Positions 1 to 9,000 of a DNA stretch of 64,000 nt are shown here, piece by piece. A model generated the notes under the pieces. That model saw nothing but the letters and a program-made list of their open reading frames with translations, searched no databases and was not told where the DNA came from. Position numbers and translations under genes: made by a program. Numbering within the stretch: the first letter of the stretch is position 1; each line of letters begins with the position of its first letter. The DNA lies in the NCBI GenBank assembly GCA_049645705.1, contig JBARUK010000004.1:254542-318541 (forward strand), in the 5' to 3' direction. The DNA is from JBGNFV01 sp049645705 (GTDB lineage Bacteria > Bacteroidota > Bacteroidia > Cytophagales > Cyclobacteriaceae).

Positions 1-333
1 TACGGAAAAAACGTCCAATCCATGCTTAAACTGGGACGGGCCCAGGGTGTGGCTATGGCAGCGGCGCTTTCACGCGAGATACCTATCACAGAATACGCTC
101 CGAAAAAGATAAAGCAGGCAGTAACCGGAAATGGTAATGCCAGCAAAGAGCAGGTAGCCGAAATGCTGAAAAAGCTGCTTGGGTTTACCGAACAACCCCG
201 CCTGCTTGATGCTACGGATGCCCTGGGCGTAGCTGTGTGTCATAACTTCCAGAATGGCAATGGCAACAGGCCTTCTAAAAGCTGGAAAGCCTTCCTGAAA
301 GATAATCCAGGAAGGCTTTCCGATAAGTTATAA
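1..333 (+). CDS. ruvC: RuvC Holliday junction endonuclease, C-terminal part
   Basis: The reading frame is open from the first base of the window, so the N-terminal part of the gene lies outside. The visible 110 residues match the C-terminal half of RuvC, the dimeric resolvase that cuts Holliday junctions with RuvAB during recombination. I see the GRAQGVAMAAA helix, the EYAPKKIKQAVTGNGNASKEQV segment (split here only for description) and the last acidic pair, DATDALGVAVCH, which supplies two of the four catalytic aspartates. The tail (NRPSKSWKAFLKDNP) is lysine-rich. The downstream gene is convergent, 10 bases away. Family identity is clear; the first two catalytic acids cannot be checked. Confidence 0.93.
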   Translation, partial: YGKNVQSMLKLGRAQGVAMAAALSREIPITEYAPKKIKQAVTGNGNASKEQVAEMLKKLLGFTEQPRLLDATDALGVAVCHNFQNGNGNRPSKSWKAFLKDNPGRLSDKL

Positions 334-343
334 CACGTGACTA

Positions 344-1651
344 TCAGTCCTTAAGTACTTCTACTTCTACTCTGATATTCTTTTTGGCAGAGGCACTGTT
401 CTTGTCGTAAAGCATCTGCTTACCACCCCAGCCTTTAACATCTATTCGCTTATCCTCAATTCCGTTGTCTACCAGGTAACGTTTGATAGTCTCAGCTCTT
501 TCTGTGCTGAGTTGTCTAGCACTTCCCCATCCTTCGACGGCTGTATCGTTAAGGGTAAAATAGTCGCGACTATCATCTGCCAGTCTGATGATCTTACCAG
601 CGCTGTTACCATTAGTATGACCGTGAAGTCTGATCTCGTAGTTCTCATTCTCCTTCATCATCTCGAGAAGAGCATTAAGCTCGTACTTACTTTCAGGGCG
701 CAGAACTGCAGCATCATTCTGAAAGAACACCTTGTACATGATGACCTTGTCATCCTTTTTCAGTCTTTCCAGGGGAAAGTCGACATAGATCACGCCACCG
801 TCAAGCTGCACAAAATCAGAGTTTTCTTTGCTCACCGGGCTATCCAGGTTGATGGTATGGATCATTTTTCTGTAACCTAAGGGCTGAGCTACAAGCTGCA
901 GTGTGTTGGATCCGTTGTTCGGGTCTTTAACTACCTTCACTTCATGGGCTGTCAGCGTACCTATAGGTTTTGCACGCACATTATCTACCAGATCAACATC
1001 AGTGTCAATATCAACAGCATCGTTGATCCTGTTAACATCGGCAAAGATCTTGTACAGGCCTTCTACCTCTTCTTCCACTACCAGGTTTTCAGGCTCTTCC
1101 ATTTCGTCGGCAGACTTCTGGCTAAGAGTGGTCAGGTTGTCCTGGGGAGTCAATGCGGGAGTTTCTTCTTCAGTCACTGTCTCTCCTGTGTTTTCAGCCA
1201 CTGCGGTTTCTTCTTCCCAGCCTGCATCGGCAGGCTCGGACTTGTCGGCATTCATATACCCGATCATAGCAGGGTTGAATACCCACGTTTCTTCGAATCC
1301 GGATTTTGCCCTGAGATCAAGCGTTTCCTTCCTGGCTGTTTCGAATTCATCCCGGCTCGACACATATACATAGTAGTACTGTTTGGGCGGATAAAAGAAA
1401 TAATCAGGCTGATATCCTTTGCCAGCGACTGAGCTCATGAACTCACCGGCATTATCGGCAAATTCGAATACCCCGACTACTACATAGTTTACCTTTTTGT
1501 AATCAGTCTTCTGAGGGATCGGATTATAAGCGTCTTTTCCTCCGGCGAAACCAGCCTGTGACGATGCCGTAGCTGGTAAGGCTAGTAGAAAGTATACTAT
1601 AGCCGGGAAAAGATAGGATACCTTTACAAGATGTTTAGCATACCTTTTCAT
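344..1651 (-). CDS. OmpA-family envelope protein
   Basis: A 435-residue exported protein. It starts with a charged N-terminus and hydrophobic signal segment ending near ALPATASSQA (about residue 30). Residues about 50-125 form a domain rich in Tyr and Phe (FFYPPKQYYYVYVSSR) that resembles the SPOR-like or PorE-type modules of Bacteroidota. An acidic Glu/Thr linker follows (about 145-195). Residues about 310-435 are an OmpA-like peptidoglycan-binding domain: the usual 'F-ND-A-L-P-S-EL' start (VFFQNDAAVLRPES), LHGHTN, then QLSTERAETIKRYL and GWGG. Likely an outer-membrane or periplasmic cell-wall anchor. Specific role unknown; a link to gliding or type IX secretion is possible but not shown. 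Confidence 0.85.
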   Translation of the reverse strand: MKRYAKHLVKVSYLFPAIVYFLLALPATASSQAGFAGGKDAYNPIPQKTDYKKVNYVVVGVFEFADNAGEFMSSVAGKGYQPDYFFYPPKQYYYVYVSSRDEFETARKETLDLRAKSGFEETWVFNPAMIGYMNADKSEPADAGWEEETAVAENTGETVTEEETPALTPQDNLTTLSQKSADEMEEPENLVVEEEVEGLYKIFADVNRINDAVDIDTDVDLVDNVRAKPIGTLTAHEVKVVKDPNNGSNTLQLVAQPLGYRKMIHTINLDSPVSKENSDFVQLDGGVIYVDFPLERLKKDDKVIMYKVFFQNDAAVLRPESKYELNALLEMMKENENYEIRLHGHTNGNSAGKIIRLADDSRDYFTLNDTAVEGWGSARQLSTERAETIKRYLVDNGIEDKRIDVKGWGGKQMLYDKNSASAKKNIRVEVEVLKD

Positions 1652-1864
1652 TTTACCGTATTTAAATAAGTTGACAATTTGCGTTTATAAAATGGTATCA
1701 GAGCCGTATGTCGGCCTGTTTCCGAATCAAAAGAATAAAATTTCAAATGAGAATCCTAATCTGATAATTTCGCTAAGACACTGAAAAGCAAATAAATAAT
1801 TGCCTTTAGTGAAATTAACACTCTAAAAGCCTAAGGTTAAATCAGAAAATTACACGTTATCGAA

Positions 1865-1893
1865 AAAGCCTGTCCGTGTGCAGGGCAGGCTTT
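1865..1893 (-). terminator. Intrinsic terminator of the greA-HIT operon
   Basis: An 11-bp stem, AAAGCCTGTCC pairing with GGGCAGGCTTT (one G-U pair) around a short loop. Read on the minus strand it is followed by a T run. It lies 45 bases beyond the stop of the HIT gene, on the strand of that operon. Confidence 0.75.
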
Positions 1894-1937
1894 ACAGAGT
1901 TATTTTACTTAGGCAACAAATGGTTTTTGTAGGAATC

Positions 1938-2333
1938 TCAGCCTATTTGCTTTGCGATAGATTCAGCCGTAGCCTTCAGGTCTTCAGCAGAAGGATTTAA
2001 TTTAGGTCGACTAAAATTTATGTCATCCATACTATTCAGAGGCACTAAATGAACGTGAGTATGAGGTACTTCCACCCCAATTACGGCTATTCCTATTCGC
2101 AAACAGGGCACGGCCTTTTCTATTCCCAGGCCTACTTTTTTGCAGAAAATCATCAGGTCTGCCAGTAGCTGATCCTCATGGTTGAAGATATAATCCACCT
2201 CTTTTTTTGGTACAACAAGGGTATGTCCCTTACACAGGGGATTGATATCCAGAAAAGCAATAAACTGCTCATTCTCAGCCACTATGTGACCGGGAATCTC
2301 TCTGTTGATGATACGTGTAAAGATAGAAGGCAT
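1938..2333 (-). CDS. HIT-family nucleotide-binding protein
   Basis: A 131-residue histidine-triad protein. It has the family start SIFTRIINREIPGHIVAENE, the central FLDINPLCKGHTLVVPKKEV segment, and the catalytic triad HTHVHLVPL near residue 95, whose central His attacks the phosphate of substrates such as AMP-lysine or dinucleoside polyphosphates. Length is typical of the bacterial HinT/Fhit-like branch. It follows greA on the same strand with 3 bases between, so the two are co-transcribed; greA-HIT pairing is common in Bacteroidota. Substrate in the cell unknown. Confidence 0.93.
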   Translation of the reverse strand: MPSIFTRIINREIPGHIVAENEQFIAFLDINPLCKGHTLVVPKKEVDYIFNHEDQLLADLMIFCKKVGLGIEKAVPCLRIGIAVIGVEVPHTHVHLVPLNSMDDINFSRPKLNPSAEDLKATAESIAKQIG

Positions 2334-2336
2334 AGA

Positions 2337-2810
2337 TCAGATACTGATTTCAAGTATTTCAAATTCCATTTTTCCGGCCGGGGCTTCTACTACAGCCGTA
2401 TCACCTACCTTCTTACCAAGGATACCCTTACCTATTGGAGATTTTACAGATATCTTGTTCTCCTTCAGGTTGGCTTCTTCCTCAGAAACAAGCTGATAGG
2501 TTACAGTTGCACCATTTTTCTTGTTCTTGATCTTGACCTTGGAAAGTATAGATACTTTGGATGTGTCCACATCTCCCTCACGGATGATCCGGGCATTCCC
2601 GACAATATTCTCCAGTTTGGATATCTTCAATTCCAGAAGTCCCTGAGCATCTTTAGCCGCATCGTATTCAGCGTTCTCACTAAGATCTCCTTTGTCACGG
2701 GCTTCGGCAATCTGGTACGCAATATCTTGTCTACCCTTGGTTTTCAGGTAGTTTAGCTCATCTTTCAGTTTCTTAAGACCTTCTTCTGTATAATATGAAA
2801 CCTGTGCCAT
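2337..2810 (-). CDS. greA: Transcription elongation factor GreA
   Basis: A 157-residue GreA. The N-terminal coiled coil (about 1-75) carries the tip acidic residues in DKGDLSENAEYDAAKDAQ, which enter the RNA polymerase secondary channel and stimulate cleavage of backtracked RNA. The C-terminal FKBP-like domain (about 82-157) has SPIGKGILGKKVGD. I start at the second in-frame ATG (MAQVSYYTEEG), which matches the usual GreA N-terminus; a start two codons upstream (MCM) is also possible. First gene of a two-gene operon with the HIT protein. Confidence 0.96.
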   Translation of the reverse strand: MAQVSYYTEEGLKKLKDELNYLKTKGRQDIAYQIAEARDKGDLSENAEYDAAKDAQGLLELKISKLENIVGNARIIREGDVDTSKVSILSKVKIKNKKNGATVTYQLVSEEEANLKENKISVKSPIGKGILGKKVGDTAVVEAPAGKMEFEILEISI

Positions 2811-3186
2811 ACACAACTATTCTTATCTGTAAACTAAGTTTCTAAAAACAAAAACAACGGTCCCAGAGGAAACCGTCTCGATTTTGCTGATTCATAAAAC
2901 AAGGAATTGGGATGCTATGTGCTTTTAAAATGAAATAACCGATAAATATCCGGTAGCAAAAAGAATCGATAGCGACCCCTAACTTGTGGTGAAAGGTTCA
3001 AAAATACGCAATTTCAAGATGGCAAGCAAAGACCATCTGATTTGTATGCTTTTACCTAATATGCAATTTAAATACGGGTGTAAGATTATGGTCTATTGTG
3101 CACCTTCCTACCTACAATTAAATCTGCAACTTGAGGTTAATCATTCAACAAAGCTACAGCAGGTAAAACCAGAGACATAATCTCAT
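2811..3186. other. Intergenic region between greA and the histidine kinase gene
   Basis: About 375 bases between divergent genes. It should hold promoters for both. A 64-codon open frame (2986-3180) has no recognisable features and I do not call it. No repeat or RNA gene was seen. Confidence 0.5.
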
Positions 3187-5244
3187 ATGTTCCGCAGGAT
3201 AATAATATTTCTAATAGTATCGCTCAGCTTCCCGCTTACGGGGCACAGCATCAAAAAATCGGTTGCTGACAGCCTTGAGGTACAACTTATACTTGCAGAG
3301 AACGAAAAAAGACCTGCCTTACTTTTGGATATTTCACAGGCTTACCTGCAGGACGACCCTGCCATGGCCCTTAAGAAGGCCAACGAAGCATTACAGAAAT
3401 CACGCAAGCTCAAGGACAGACGAATGGAGGCTGAGGCTCTCAGGCGTATGTCGTACATACAGCGTAAAGTACTATCGGACCACGAAATGGCCCTTCAGTA
3501 TGCATTGGATGCACTGAAGATAGATGAAGAACTGGTCCGTCCGGACAAGCAGGCCCGCACACTTATATGTATAGCCGAAACCTACCTTGGCGTAGGCAGC
3601 TACTATAAAGCCCTCGAAAGTCTGCTAAAAGCCAACCTGCTGGCAGAAGCCAACAACCTGGGAAAGGAACAGGCAACTATATCATTGCTCAAAGGCCAGG
3701 TATACCTGGAAATGGATAACCGGCCAAAAGCACTGAATGCCTACCGCATAGCATTAGATAAAGCCGCACAGGAAAAGGAAGTGCTACTGGAAGGTGAAGC
3801 CCTGTTTGGACTGGGTATGGTACATTTAAAAGACCGGCAGTACAGTCCCTCGCTATCATTCCTGAGACAGTCCCGCCATATATTCGGAAACGCGAATAGT
3901 TACGAACGCGAAGCAGAGGTGCTGCTGGTTATGGGTAAGAACGCCTCTCAGCTAGGCTCGATACAAAGCGGTGAAATGCTTTTGGGTAAAGCCGGCGACC
4001 TCTTTGCTGAAATAGAAAATGTGAGAGGACAGGCCAGAACTTATAACCTGATGGGTCTGCTGGCCCTCCGTAAGGACAGCCACAGTCTGGCTCTGGACCA
4101 TCTGCACAAAGCGCTGGACTATGCTGAAAAGAGTAATGATAAGAATGTAATCAGAGAATCCTTTGAAGCACTGTACGAAACATATGCTTCACTAGGCAAC
4201 TATAAAAGGGCGCTGGAGTATAAAGACCTTCTCATCGCTATTAGTGAATTTATCTATAGTGAAGAAAGCGATCGTAAAATGGCGGAAATGCAAAACCGCT
4301 ATGAGATCAAGCGCAAGGAGGATGAGATAGAGATGCTGCGCAAAGATACTGAAATAGGCCAGCTTGAAATTGATCGTCAGAAAACGCAGAAAAACCTGTT
4401 TCTGCTCTTTTCCCTGATGCTCCTCCTGATGATGGCATTTTCACTGTTCCTTTATATCAGTAAGAAAAGAACGAACAAGATCCTGAAAGTCAGAAACAAT
4501 GAGATCGAAACTAAAAATGATCAGTTAGAACAACTAAATGTGACTAAGGACAAATTCTTCAGTATCATCAGTCATGATCTTAAAGGACCTCTTAACAGCC
4601 TTACGTCCTTCTCATCACTTCTGATCAATCATACTGACAGCCTGAGCAAAGAAGAGATACAAATGCTGGCCACAGACCTGGACAGCTCGGTAAAAAATCT
4701 GCATAGCCTGTTAGAAAACCTTCTGGAATGGGCGAGGACACAGACAAATAAGATCGATGTTCACCCTTCCGATCTGAACATATACCATATATTAAAGGAA
4801 AATGTACAGCTACTGGCTAACCAGGCAGGTAATAAGGATATAAGAATAAGTGTAGAAGCTGATCCGGACCTACTGGTATATGCCGATAAGAATACGACAA
4901 AAACGATTGTGCGTAACTTGCTGAGCAATGCGATAAAGTTTACTCACCAGGGAGGGGCCATAGAGTTGGCGGCCGAACGGCTGGAAAACGAAGTTTGCGT
5001 AAGTGTGTCAGATAACGGCGTAGGCATGCCCGAAGAGGTAGTGGAAAAGATATTCCGTATAGACCAGAAACACACTACTAACGGAACGGACAACGAGAAG
5101 GGCACCGGGCTTGGCCTTATCCTGGTAAAGGAATTTATAGAAAAGAACGGCGGTCGTCTTTCTATCAAAAGCAAAGAAGGGGCTGGCTCTACCTTCCGGT
5201 TCACCCTCCCCTATATCGAGTCGTCTGAATTGGTAACTGCTTAA
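3187..5244 (+). CDS. TPR-repeat sensor histidine kinase
   Basis: A 685-residue membrane sensor kinase. A signal-like N-terminus (about 1-22) is followed by a long periplasmic TPR array (about 35-360), a coiled segment, and one membrane helix near residues 400-423. The kinase core follows: dimerisation box with phosphoacceptor His in FFSIISHDLKGPLNSL (His near residue 464), N box NLLSNAIKFT, G1 box DNGVGMPEE, and G2 box GTGLGLILVKEF. This is the TPR-kinase type abundant in Bacteroidota. No receiver domain is attached and no response regulator lies nearby, so its partner is encoded elsewhere or it belongs to a phosphorelay. Its last 4 bases overlap the convergent nucleoside phosphorylase gene. 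Confidence 0.93.
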   Translation: MFRRIIIFLIVSLSFPLTGHSIKKSVADSLEVQLILAENEKRPALLLDISQAYLQDDPAMALKKANEALQKSRKLKDRRMEAEALRRMSYIQRKVLSDHEMALQYALDALKIDEELVRPDKQARTLICIAETYLGVGSYYKALESLLKANLLAEANNLGKEQATISLLKGQVYLEMDNRPKALNAYRIALDKAAQEKEVLLEGEALFGLGMVHLKDRQYSPSLSFLRQSRHIFGNANSYEREAEVLLVMGKNASQLGSIQSGEMLLGKAGDLFAEIENVRGQARTYNLMGLLALRKDSHSLALDHLHKALDYAEKSNDKNVIRESFEALYETYASLGNYKRALEYKDLLIAISEFIYSEESDRKMAEMQNRYEIKRKEDEIEMLRKDTEIGQLEIDRQKTQKNLFLLFSLMLLLMMAFSLFLYISKKRTNKILKVRNNEIETKNDQLEQLNVTKDKFFSIISHDLKGPLNSLTSFSSLLINHTDSLSKEEIQMLATDLDSSVKNLHSLLENLLEWARTQTNKIDVHPSDLNIYHILKENVQLLANQAGNKDIRISVEADPDLLVYADKNTTKTIVRNLLSNAIKFTHQGGAIELAAERLENEVCVSVSDNGVGMPEEVVEKIFRIDQKHTTNGTDNEKGTGLGLILVKEFIEKNGGRLSIKSKEGAGSTFRFTLPYIESSELVTA

Positions 5245-6125
5245 GCAGTCGTAATAATCCCCAGCACTTTCTCTATCATTTTCTGAATCACCTGCTGCGG
5301 ATCAGGTGCAAAGGTACCCTCTGCGCGGTTGGCTATAATGGCATTGCAACTAAGGCATTCATGACCCAGCATCTGTCCTAGGGCATAGTACCCGGCCGTT
5401 TCCATCTCAAAATTGGACATCCGGATGCCCTGATGGCGGAAATCCCTGTATTTATCTATCAGATCTCCACGGAAGGGGGTCAGACGTAAATTCCGGCCCT
5501 GTGGTCCGTAAAATCCGGGAGCTGTCAGCGTTATCCCCTCTTCACCTACGTCTCTGAAACGCGACAGAAGGATTTCCGAAGCCTGTACTACGTACGGACG
5601 AAAACCAAGTCCCAGTTCCTGCTGCAGAGATGAGGCCAGGGCAGTCTCCATAGGTTCCTGCTCCAGATCGTAGAAGTTCATCAGGGTGTCCAGTCCCACT
5701 GCATAGCGGCTCAGAATGTATCTTCCATTGGCCACTTCCGGCTGCAGACTGCCGGAGGTACCGAGCCTGATTATTTCAAGTGTAGTTTTCTCTTCTTTGA
5801 CCAGTCTCTTATCCAGGTCGATGTTGACCAGGGCATCAAGTTCGGTCAGGACTATTTCTACATTATCAGTGCCCATGCCGGTACTGATCACTGAAATGCG
5901 CTTTCCACCGACCCTGCCGGTATGGGTCTTAAACTCCCTTCGCTGAACGGTGTGCTCTATGGAATCAAAATGTTTACTTACTGACTCTACCCGTTCAGGG
6001 TCGCCGACTGTAAGGACAATGTCTCCAAGGTGTTCTCTTTTCAGATTGAGGTGATAAACACTCCCATCTTTATTAAGAATGAGCTCGGATTCAGGTATTG
6101 GTTTGGTTAGGTCTTGAGTATGCAT
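5241..6125 (-). CDS. Nucleoside phosphorylase, uridine phosphorylase type
   Basis: About 294 residues of the PNP/UDP phosphorylase superfamily, which splits nucleosides with phosphate to give a base and ribose-1-phosphate. Seen: phosphate-binding LTVGDPERVE, the STGMGTDNVEI loop, EIIRLGTSGSLQ, and the substrate motif NFEMETAGYYALG near residue 245. The motif and length favour uridine phosphorylase (salvage of pyrimidine nucleosides). I prefer the start MHTQDL at 6125, 4 bases after the stop of trhO; the longer start at 6146 would overlap trhO. Same strand and adjacent to trhO, so likely one transcript. Confidence 0.88.
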   Translation of the reverse strand: MHTQDLTKPIPESELILNKDGSVYHLNLKREHLGDIVLTVGDPERVESVSKHFDSIEHTVQRREFKTHTGRVGGKRISVISTGMGTDNVEIVLTELDALVNIDLDKRLVKEEKTTLEIIRLGTSGSLQPEVANGRYILSRYAVGLDTLMNFYDLEQEPMETALASSLQQELGLGFRPYVVQASEILLSRFRDVGEEGITLTAPGFYGPQGRNLRLTPFRGDLIDKYRDFRHQGIRMSNFEMETAGYYALGQMLGHECLSCNAIIANRAEGTFAPDPQQVIQKMIEKVLGIITTA

Positions 6126-6129
6126 ATAT

Positions 6130-7092
6130 CTATAATGTGATATCATTCGAACGACGCTTCAGTCCTTTCATAGGATTGTAACCGTTCATATCTTTTTGGT
6201 AGTATCCGGTTCCATTATACTCCCGCTTGTCCGGGGTAGCCATACATTCTGGCGAGCAGGCACCTTCAAGCTCCCATCCGCACTCGTCGCATATCGGGAC
6301 GTGCCTGTTGCATACAGAATTGGCACAGTTGACCATACGGTCTGACTTGGTGCCGCACACGTAACACTCGGAGATGATAGTAGGATTGACTTTATTGACA
6401 TCTACTGTCAGGCGGTTGTCAAACACGTAGCATTTGCCTTCGAAGTCCTCTCCGCCAGCCTCTATTCCGTATTTGATAATGCCACCATGTAGCTGGTACA
6501 CATCTTTAAAGCCTTTTTCCAAAAGATAAGCGCTTGCCTTTTCGCATTTTATTCCGCCGGTACAGTAAGTCAGCACCTTTTTATCCTTGAAATGTTCCAG
6601 TTCGCTGACCTTGTCGGGGAATTCGCGAAAGTTTTCTATATCGAGGGTGATTGCATTCTTGAACCGACCCATTTTATGTTCGTAATCGCTGCGAACATCG
6701 AGAATGACTACGTCTTCCTGGTCTTTCAGCTCTTTGAACTGGTCGGGACTAAGATGGGTACCTGTCTTTTCGTAAGGTTTGATGTGCTTCAGCCCGGAGT
6801 GTACGATCTCGGGTTTCACGCGTACATGCAATTTGGCAAATGCATGCCGGTCATGCTCCTCCAATTTGAAGTCTGTATGAGCAAAGCCAGGGTTACTTTT
6901 GATGTGATCCATATACCGCTGGCAGTCCTCACGGGTACCACTTACCGTACCGTTCAGGCCTTCGGGAGCCACAATGATCCGGCCGCGCAGGTTGTTTTCC
7001 ACACAGTACAAATGGTGCTCTTCCCTGAAACTCTCAGGATCAGCAATAGGAGCATAACAGTAATAAAGAAGTATCAGATAATTTTTTTCCAT
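6130..7092 (-). CDS. trhO: Rhodanese-domain tRNA uridine(34) hydroxylase TrhO
   Basis: A 320-residue member of the YceA/TrhO family, which hydroxylates uridine 34 of tRNA on the way to 5-carboxymethoxyuridine or methoxyuridine. It has an N-terminal acylphosphatase-like fold (VAPEGLNGTVSGT), a central rhodanese domain (about 120-220) with the active-site Cys in VLTYCTGGIKCEKA, and a C-terminal Cys-rich tail (ECYVCGTK, CNRHVPICDECGWE, CSPEC) that probably binds zinc, as in the family. Its start is preceded by an unusually good Shine-Dalgarno sequence, AAGGAGATC, 5 bases upstream. Followed at once by the nucleoside phosphorylase gene. Confidence 0.9.
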   Translation of the reverse strand: MEKNYLILLYYCYAPIADPESFREEHHLYCVENNLRGRIIVAPEGLNGTVSGTREDCQRYMDHIKSNPGFAHTDFKLEEHDRHAFAKLHVRVKPEIVHSGLKHIKPYEKTGTHLSPDQFKELKDQEDVVILDVRSDYEHKMGRFKNAITLDIENFREFPDKVSELEHFKDKKVLTYCTGGIKCEKASAYLLEKGFKDVYQLHGGIIKYGIEAGGEDFEGKCYVFDNRLTVDVNKVNPTIISECYVCGTKSDRMVNCANSVCNRHVPICDECGWELEGACSPECMATPDKREYNGTGYYQKDMNGYNPMKGLKRRSNDITL

Positions 7093-7193
7093 AACGATCT
7101 CCTTGTTTCAGGCAAGGTGTACGGGAATAATTAAATTATATAAACTGAACGCCGCATCGGGCAATAATTGTTCATTGCTGGGAAAAAACTGGT

Positions 7194-7829
7194 TTATTCT
7201 ACCGGGTTGGCTGGATTTCCGAATACGGTTTGCTTGGCTTTGACATTGCCTATAACGACAGACCCTGCACCGATCCTCGCTCCCTTTCCTATTTTGACAC
7301 CGGGGATAATAGTAGCTCCAGACCCTATAAAGACCTCATTTTCTATAACGGCACCGCTCCCGATAACCACACCGCCACCTATCTGCACGAAGTCTCCGAC
7401 AGTAGCCTCGTAGTCGATTGTGGAATGACTATGAAGCAGGCAATGGTTGCCTATTTTAGAAAATGCACCGACAGTCACGCCCGCATTGACGAAGTTACCA
7501 TGACCAATAGCGGCTGAGGGAGCTATGGAAGTAGCCTGATGGACTGCATTGACAACCTGAACTTTACGTTTCGTATTAAGCATTTTGGTCAGGCTTTTGC
7601 GAAGCGCATTATCGTCAGTAGCTACAAAGGCCTCGCATTTTTTACCTATCAGTTTCAGGTATCCGTCATCATCTGTACGACCGAGAATGGAAACATCATC
7701 TATTTCCTGCCCGTGAAGGGACTTATCATCATCCAGAAAACAATAGATCACAACGCCATTGCTCTTAAAAATCTCCATGGCAGGTTTTGCCACTCCCTTC
7801 GCACCAAAAATTATGACCGGATTGTCCAT
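7194..7829 (-). CDS. NeuD-like sugar O-acyltransferase (left-handed beta helix)
   Basis: A 211-residue protein with an N-terminal Rossmann-like PglD/NeuD domain (VIIFGAKGVAKPAMEIF) and a C-terminal hexapeptide-repeat left-handed beta helix (about 100-205: isoleucine-rich repeats such as GSGAVIENEVFIGSGATI). Such proteins transfer acetyl groups from acetyl-CoA to amino sugars of surface polysaccharides. The likely catalytic His is in HCLLHSHSTID. The gene stands alone, with no glycan synthesis genes beside it, so the substrate cannot be guessed. Confidence 0.82.
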   Translation of the reverse strand: MDNPVIIFGAKGVAKPAMEIFKSNGVVIYCFLDDDKSLHGQEIDDVSILGRTDDDGYLKLIGKKCEAFVATDDNALRKSLTKMLNTKRKVQVVNAVHQATSIAPSAAIGHGNFVNAGVTVGAFSKIGNHCLLHSHSTIDYEATVGDFVQIGGGVVIGSGAVIENEVFIGSGATIIPGVKIGKGARIGAGSVVIGNVKAKQTVFGNPANPVE

Positions 7830-8019
7830 ACTAATTTATCAAAATAATATACCCCAAATTTAGGGTTTTTAGTTCGTTGGAAAAAGTCTTTTAAAAATGG
7901 AAGCCAAGAGAACCTTAAATATTAGCTCATCACGGACAATGTAGGAAACCCCGGCATATTGCAATTTAAGGATAATGTCATTTACCTTATCTTTATCGCT
8001 TCATCTACTTCTGATAAAC

Positions 8020-8937
8020 ATGATTAAAATCTACACGCTTACAGTAGCATGCCTGTTAGTATGTGCCCACACTTATGCCTTTCAGCCGACGGAGGAAGAC
8101 TCGCTCTCCGAAATTACCGTAGCTGACAGCGTAGCCATGCAGGAAGTATTATCTATGCTGGCCGCAGACTCAAGCTTTTCTTACGATTATGGCCATGTTG
8201 AGATCGGTGACGGTCTGGCTGTGATAGATATTCCAGAAGGATTTAAGTTTCTGGACAGTGAGCAGAGCCGCTATGTGCTGGAAGACCTGTGGGGCAACCC
8301 TGAAGACCCCAGTACCATGGGCATGCTGTTTCCCAAAGCAGGCAGCCCTATGCTTGGCATGACCTATGCTATCGAAATATCCTATGCGGAAGAAGGATTT
8401 ATCGATGATGAGGATGCGGACGAAATAGACTATGAAGAACTGCTGGAGGAAATGCAGGAAAGTGCGCTGGAAGAAAGTGTAGAGCGCAGAGACCTCGGTT
8501 ACCAGGGGTATGAACTCGTGGGCTGGGCTACGCCTCCCTATTACGATGGAGAAAACAAAAAACTACACTGGGCTAAAGAGCTCAAGTTTGACGAAGAAGA
8601 AGGTACCACCCTTAATTACAATATCCGGATACTGGGCCGTGAGGGCTACCTGCTGCTGAATGGAATCGGTGATATGACGTACCTGGATAGTATGAACGAC
8701 AACCTGGATCCGATACTGGCCAGTGTGGATTTTACAGAAGGTTATCGCTACAAGGATTATGATCCTGAATATGACAAGGTAGCAGCATACGGTGTCGGTG
8801 GGCTCATAGCCGGAAAAGTACTTACAAAGGTCGGCTTCTTTGCCTTATTGGCTAAGTTCTGGAAGGTGATTGCATTAGGTGGCGCAGCCGTTCTGGCTGG
8901 TGTCAAAAAGTTTTTCGGAGGCAGGTCTGAAGCCTGA
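8020..8937 (+). CDS. DUF2167 family membrane-anchored protein
   Basis: About 305 residues with an N-terminal signal peptide (MIKIYTLTVACLLVCAHTYA) and one C-terminal hydrophobic segment (about 265-290), ending in basic residues. The middle matches DUF2167: YVLEDLWGNPEDPS, LGMTYAIEISYAEEGFIDD, KLHWAKELKFDEE, and the repeated LNYNIRILGREGYLLLN. Function of the family is not known; members are exported and held in the membrane by the C-terminal helix. I prefer the internal ATG at 8020 because it begins a proper signal peptide; the upstream start at 7975 would add 15 residues before it. Confidence 0.8.
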   Translation: MIKIYTLTVACLLVCAHTYAFQPTEEDSLSEITVADSVAMQEVLSMLAADSSFSYDYGHVEIGDGLAVIDIPEGFKFLDSEQSRYVLEDLWGNPEDPSTMGMLFPKAGSPMLGMTYAIEISYAEEGFIDDEDADEIDYEELLEEMQESALEESVERRDLGYQGYELVGWATPPYYDGENKKLHWAKELKFDEEEGTTLNYNIRILGREGYLLLNGIGDMTYLDSMNDNLDPILASVDFTEGYRYKDYDPEYDKVAAYGVGGLIAGKVLTKVGFFALLAKFWKVIALGGAAVLAGVKKFFGGRSEA

Positions 8938-8964
8938 CCGTAAGTTGTTCAAAACGAATAGAAG

Positions 8965-9000
8965 AGGCTGCCTGCAACCCGCAGGCAGCCTTTATTTTTT
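8965..9000 (+). terminator. Intrinsic terminator after the DUF2167 gene
   Basis: A perfect 11-bp stem, AGGCTGCCTGC with GCAGGCAGCCT, loop of 5, followed by TTATTTTTT on the plus strand. The T run overlaps the stop codon of the convergent membrane protein gene. Confidence 0.85.

Noticed and set aside
2986..3180. 64-codon frame before the histidine kinase gene
   Set aside because: No signal, domain or coupling; likely chance in intergenic DNA.
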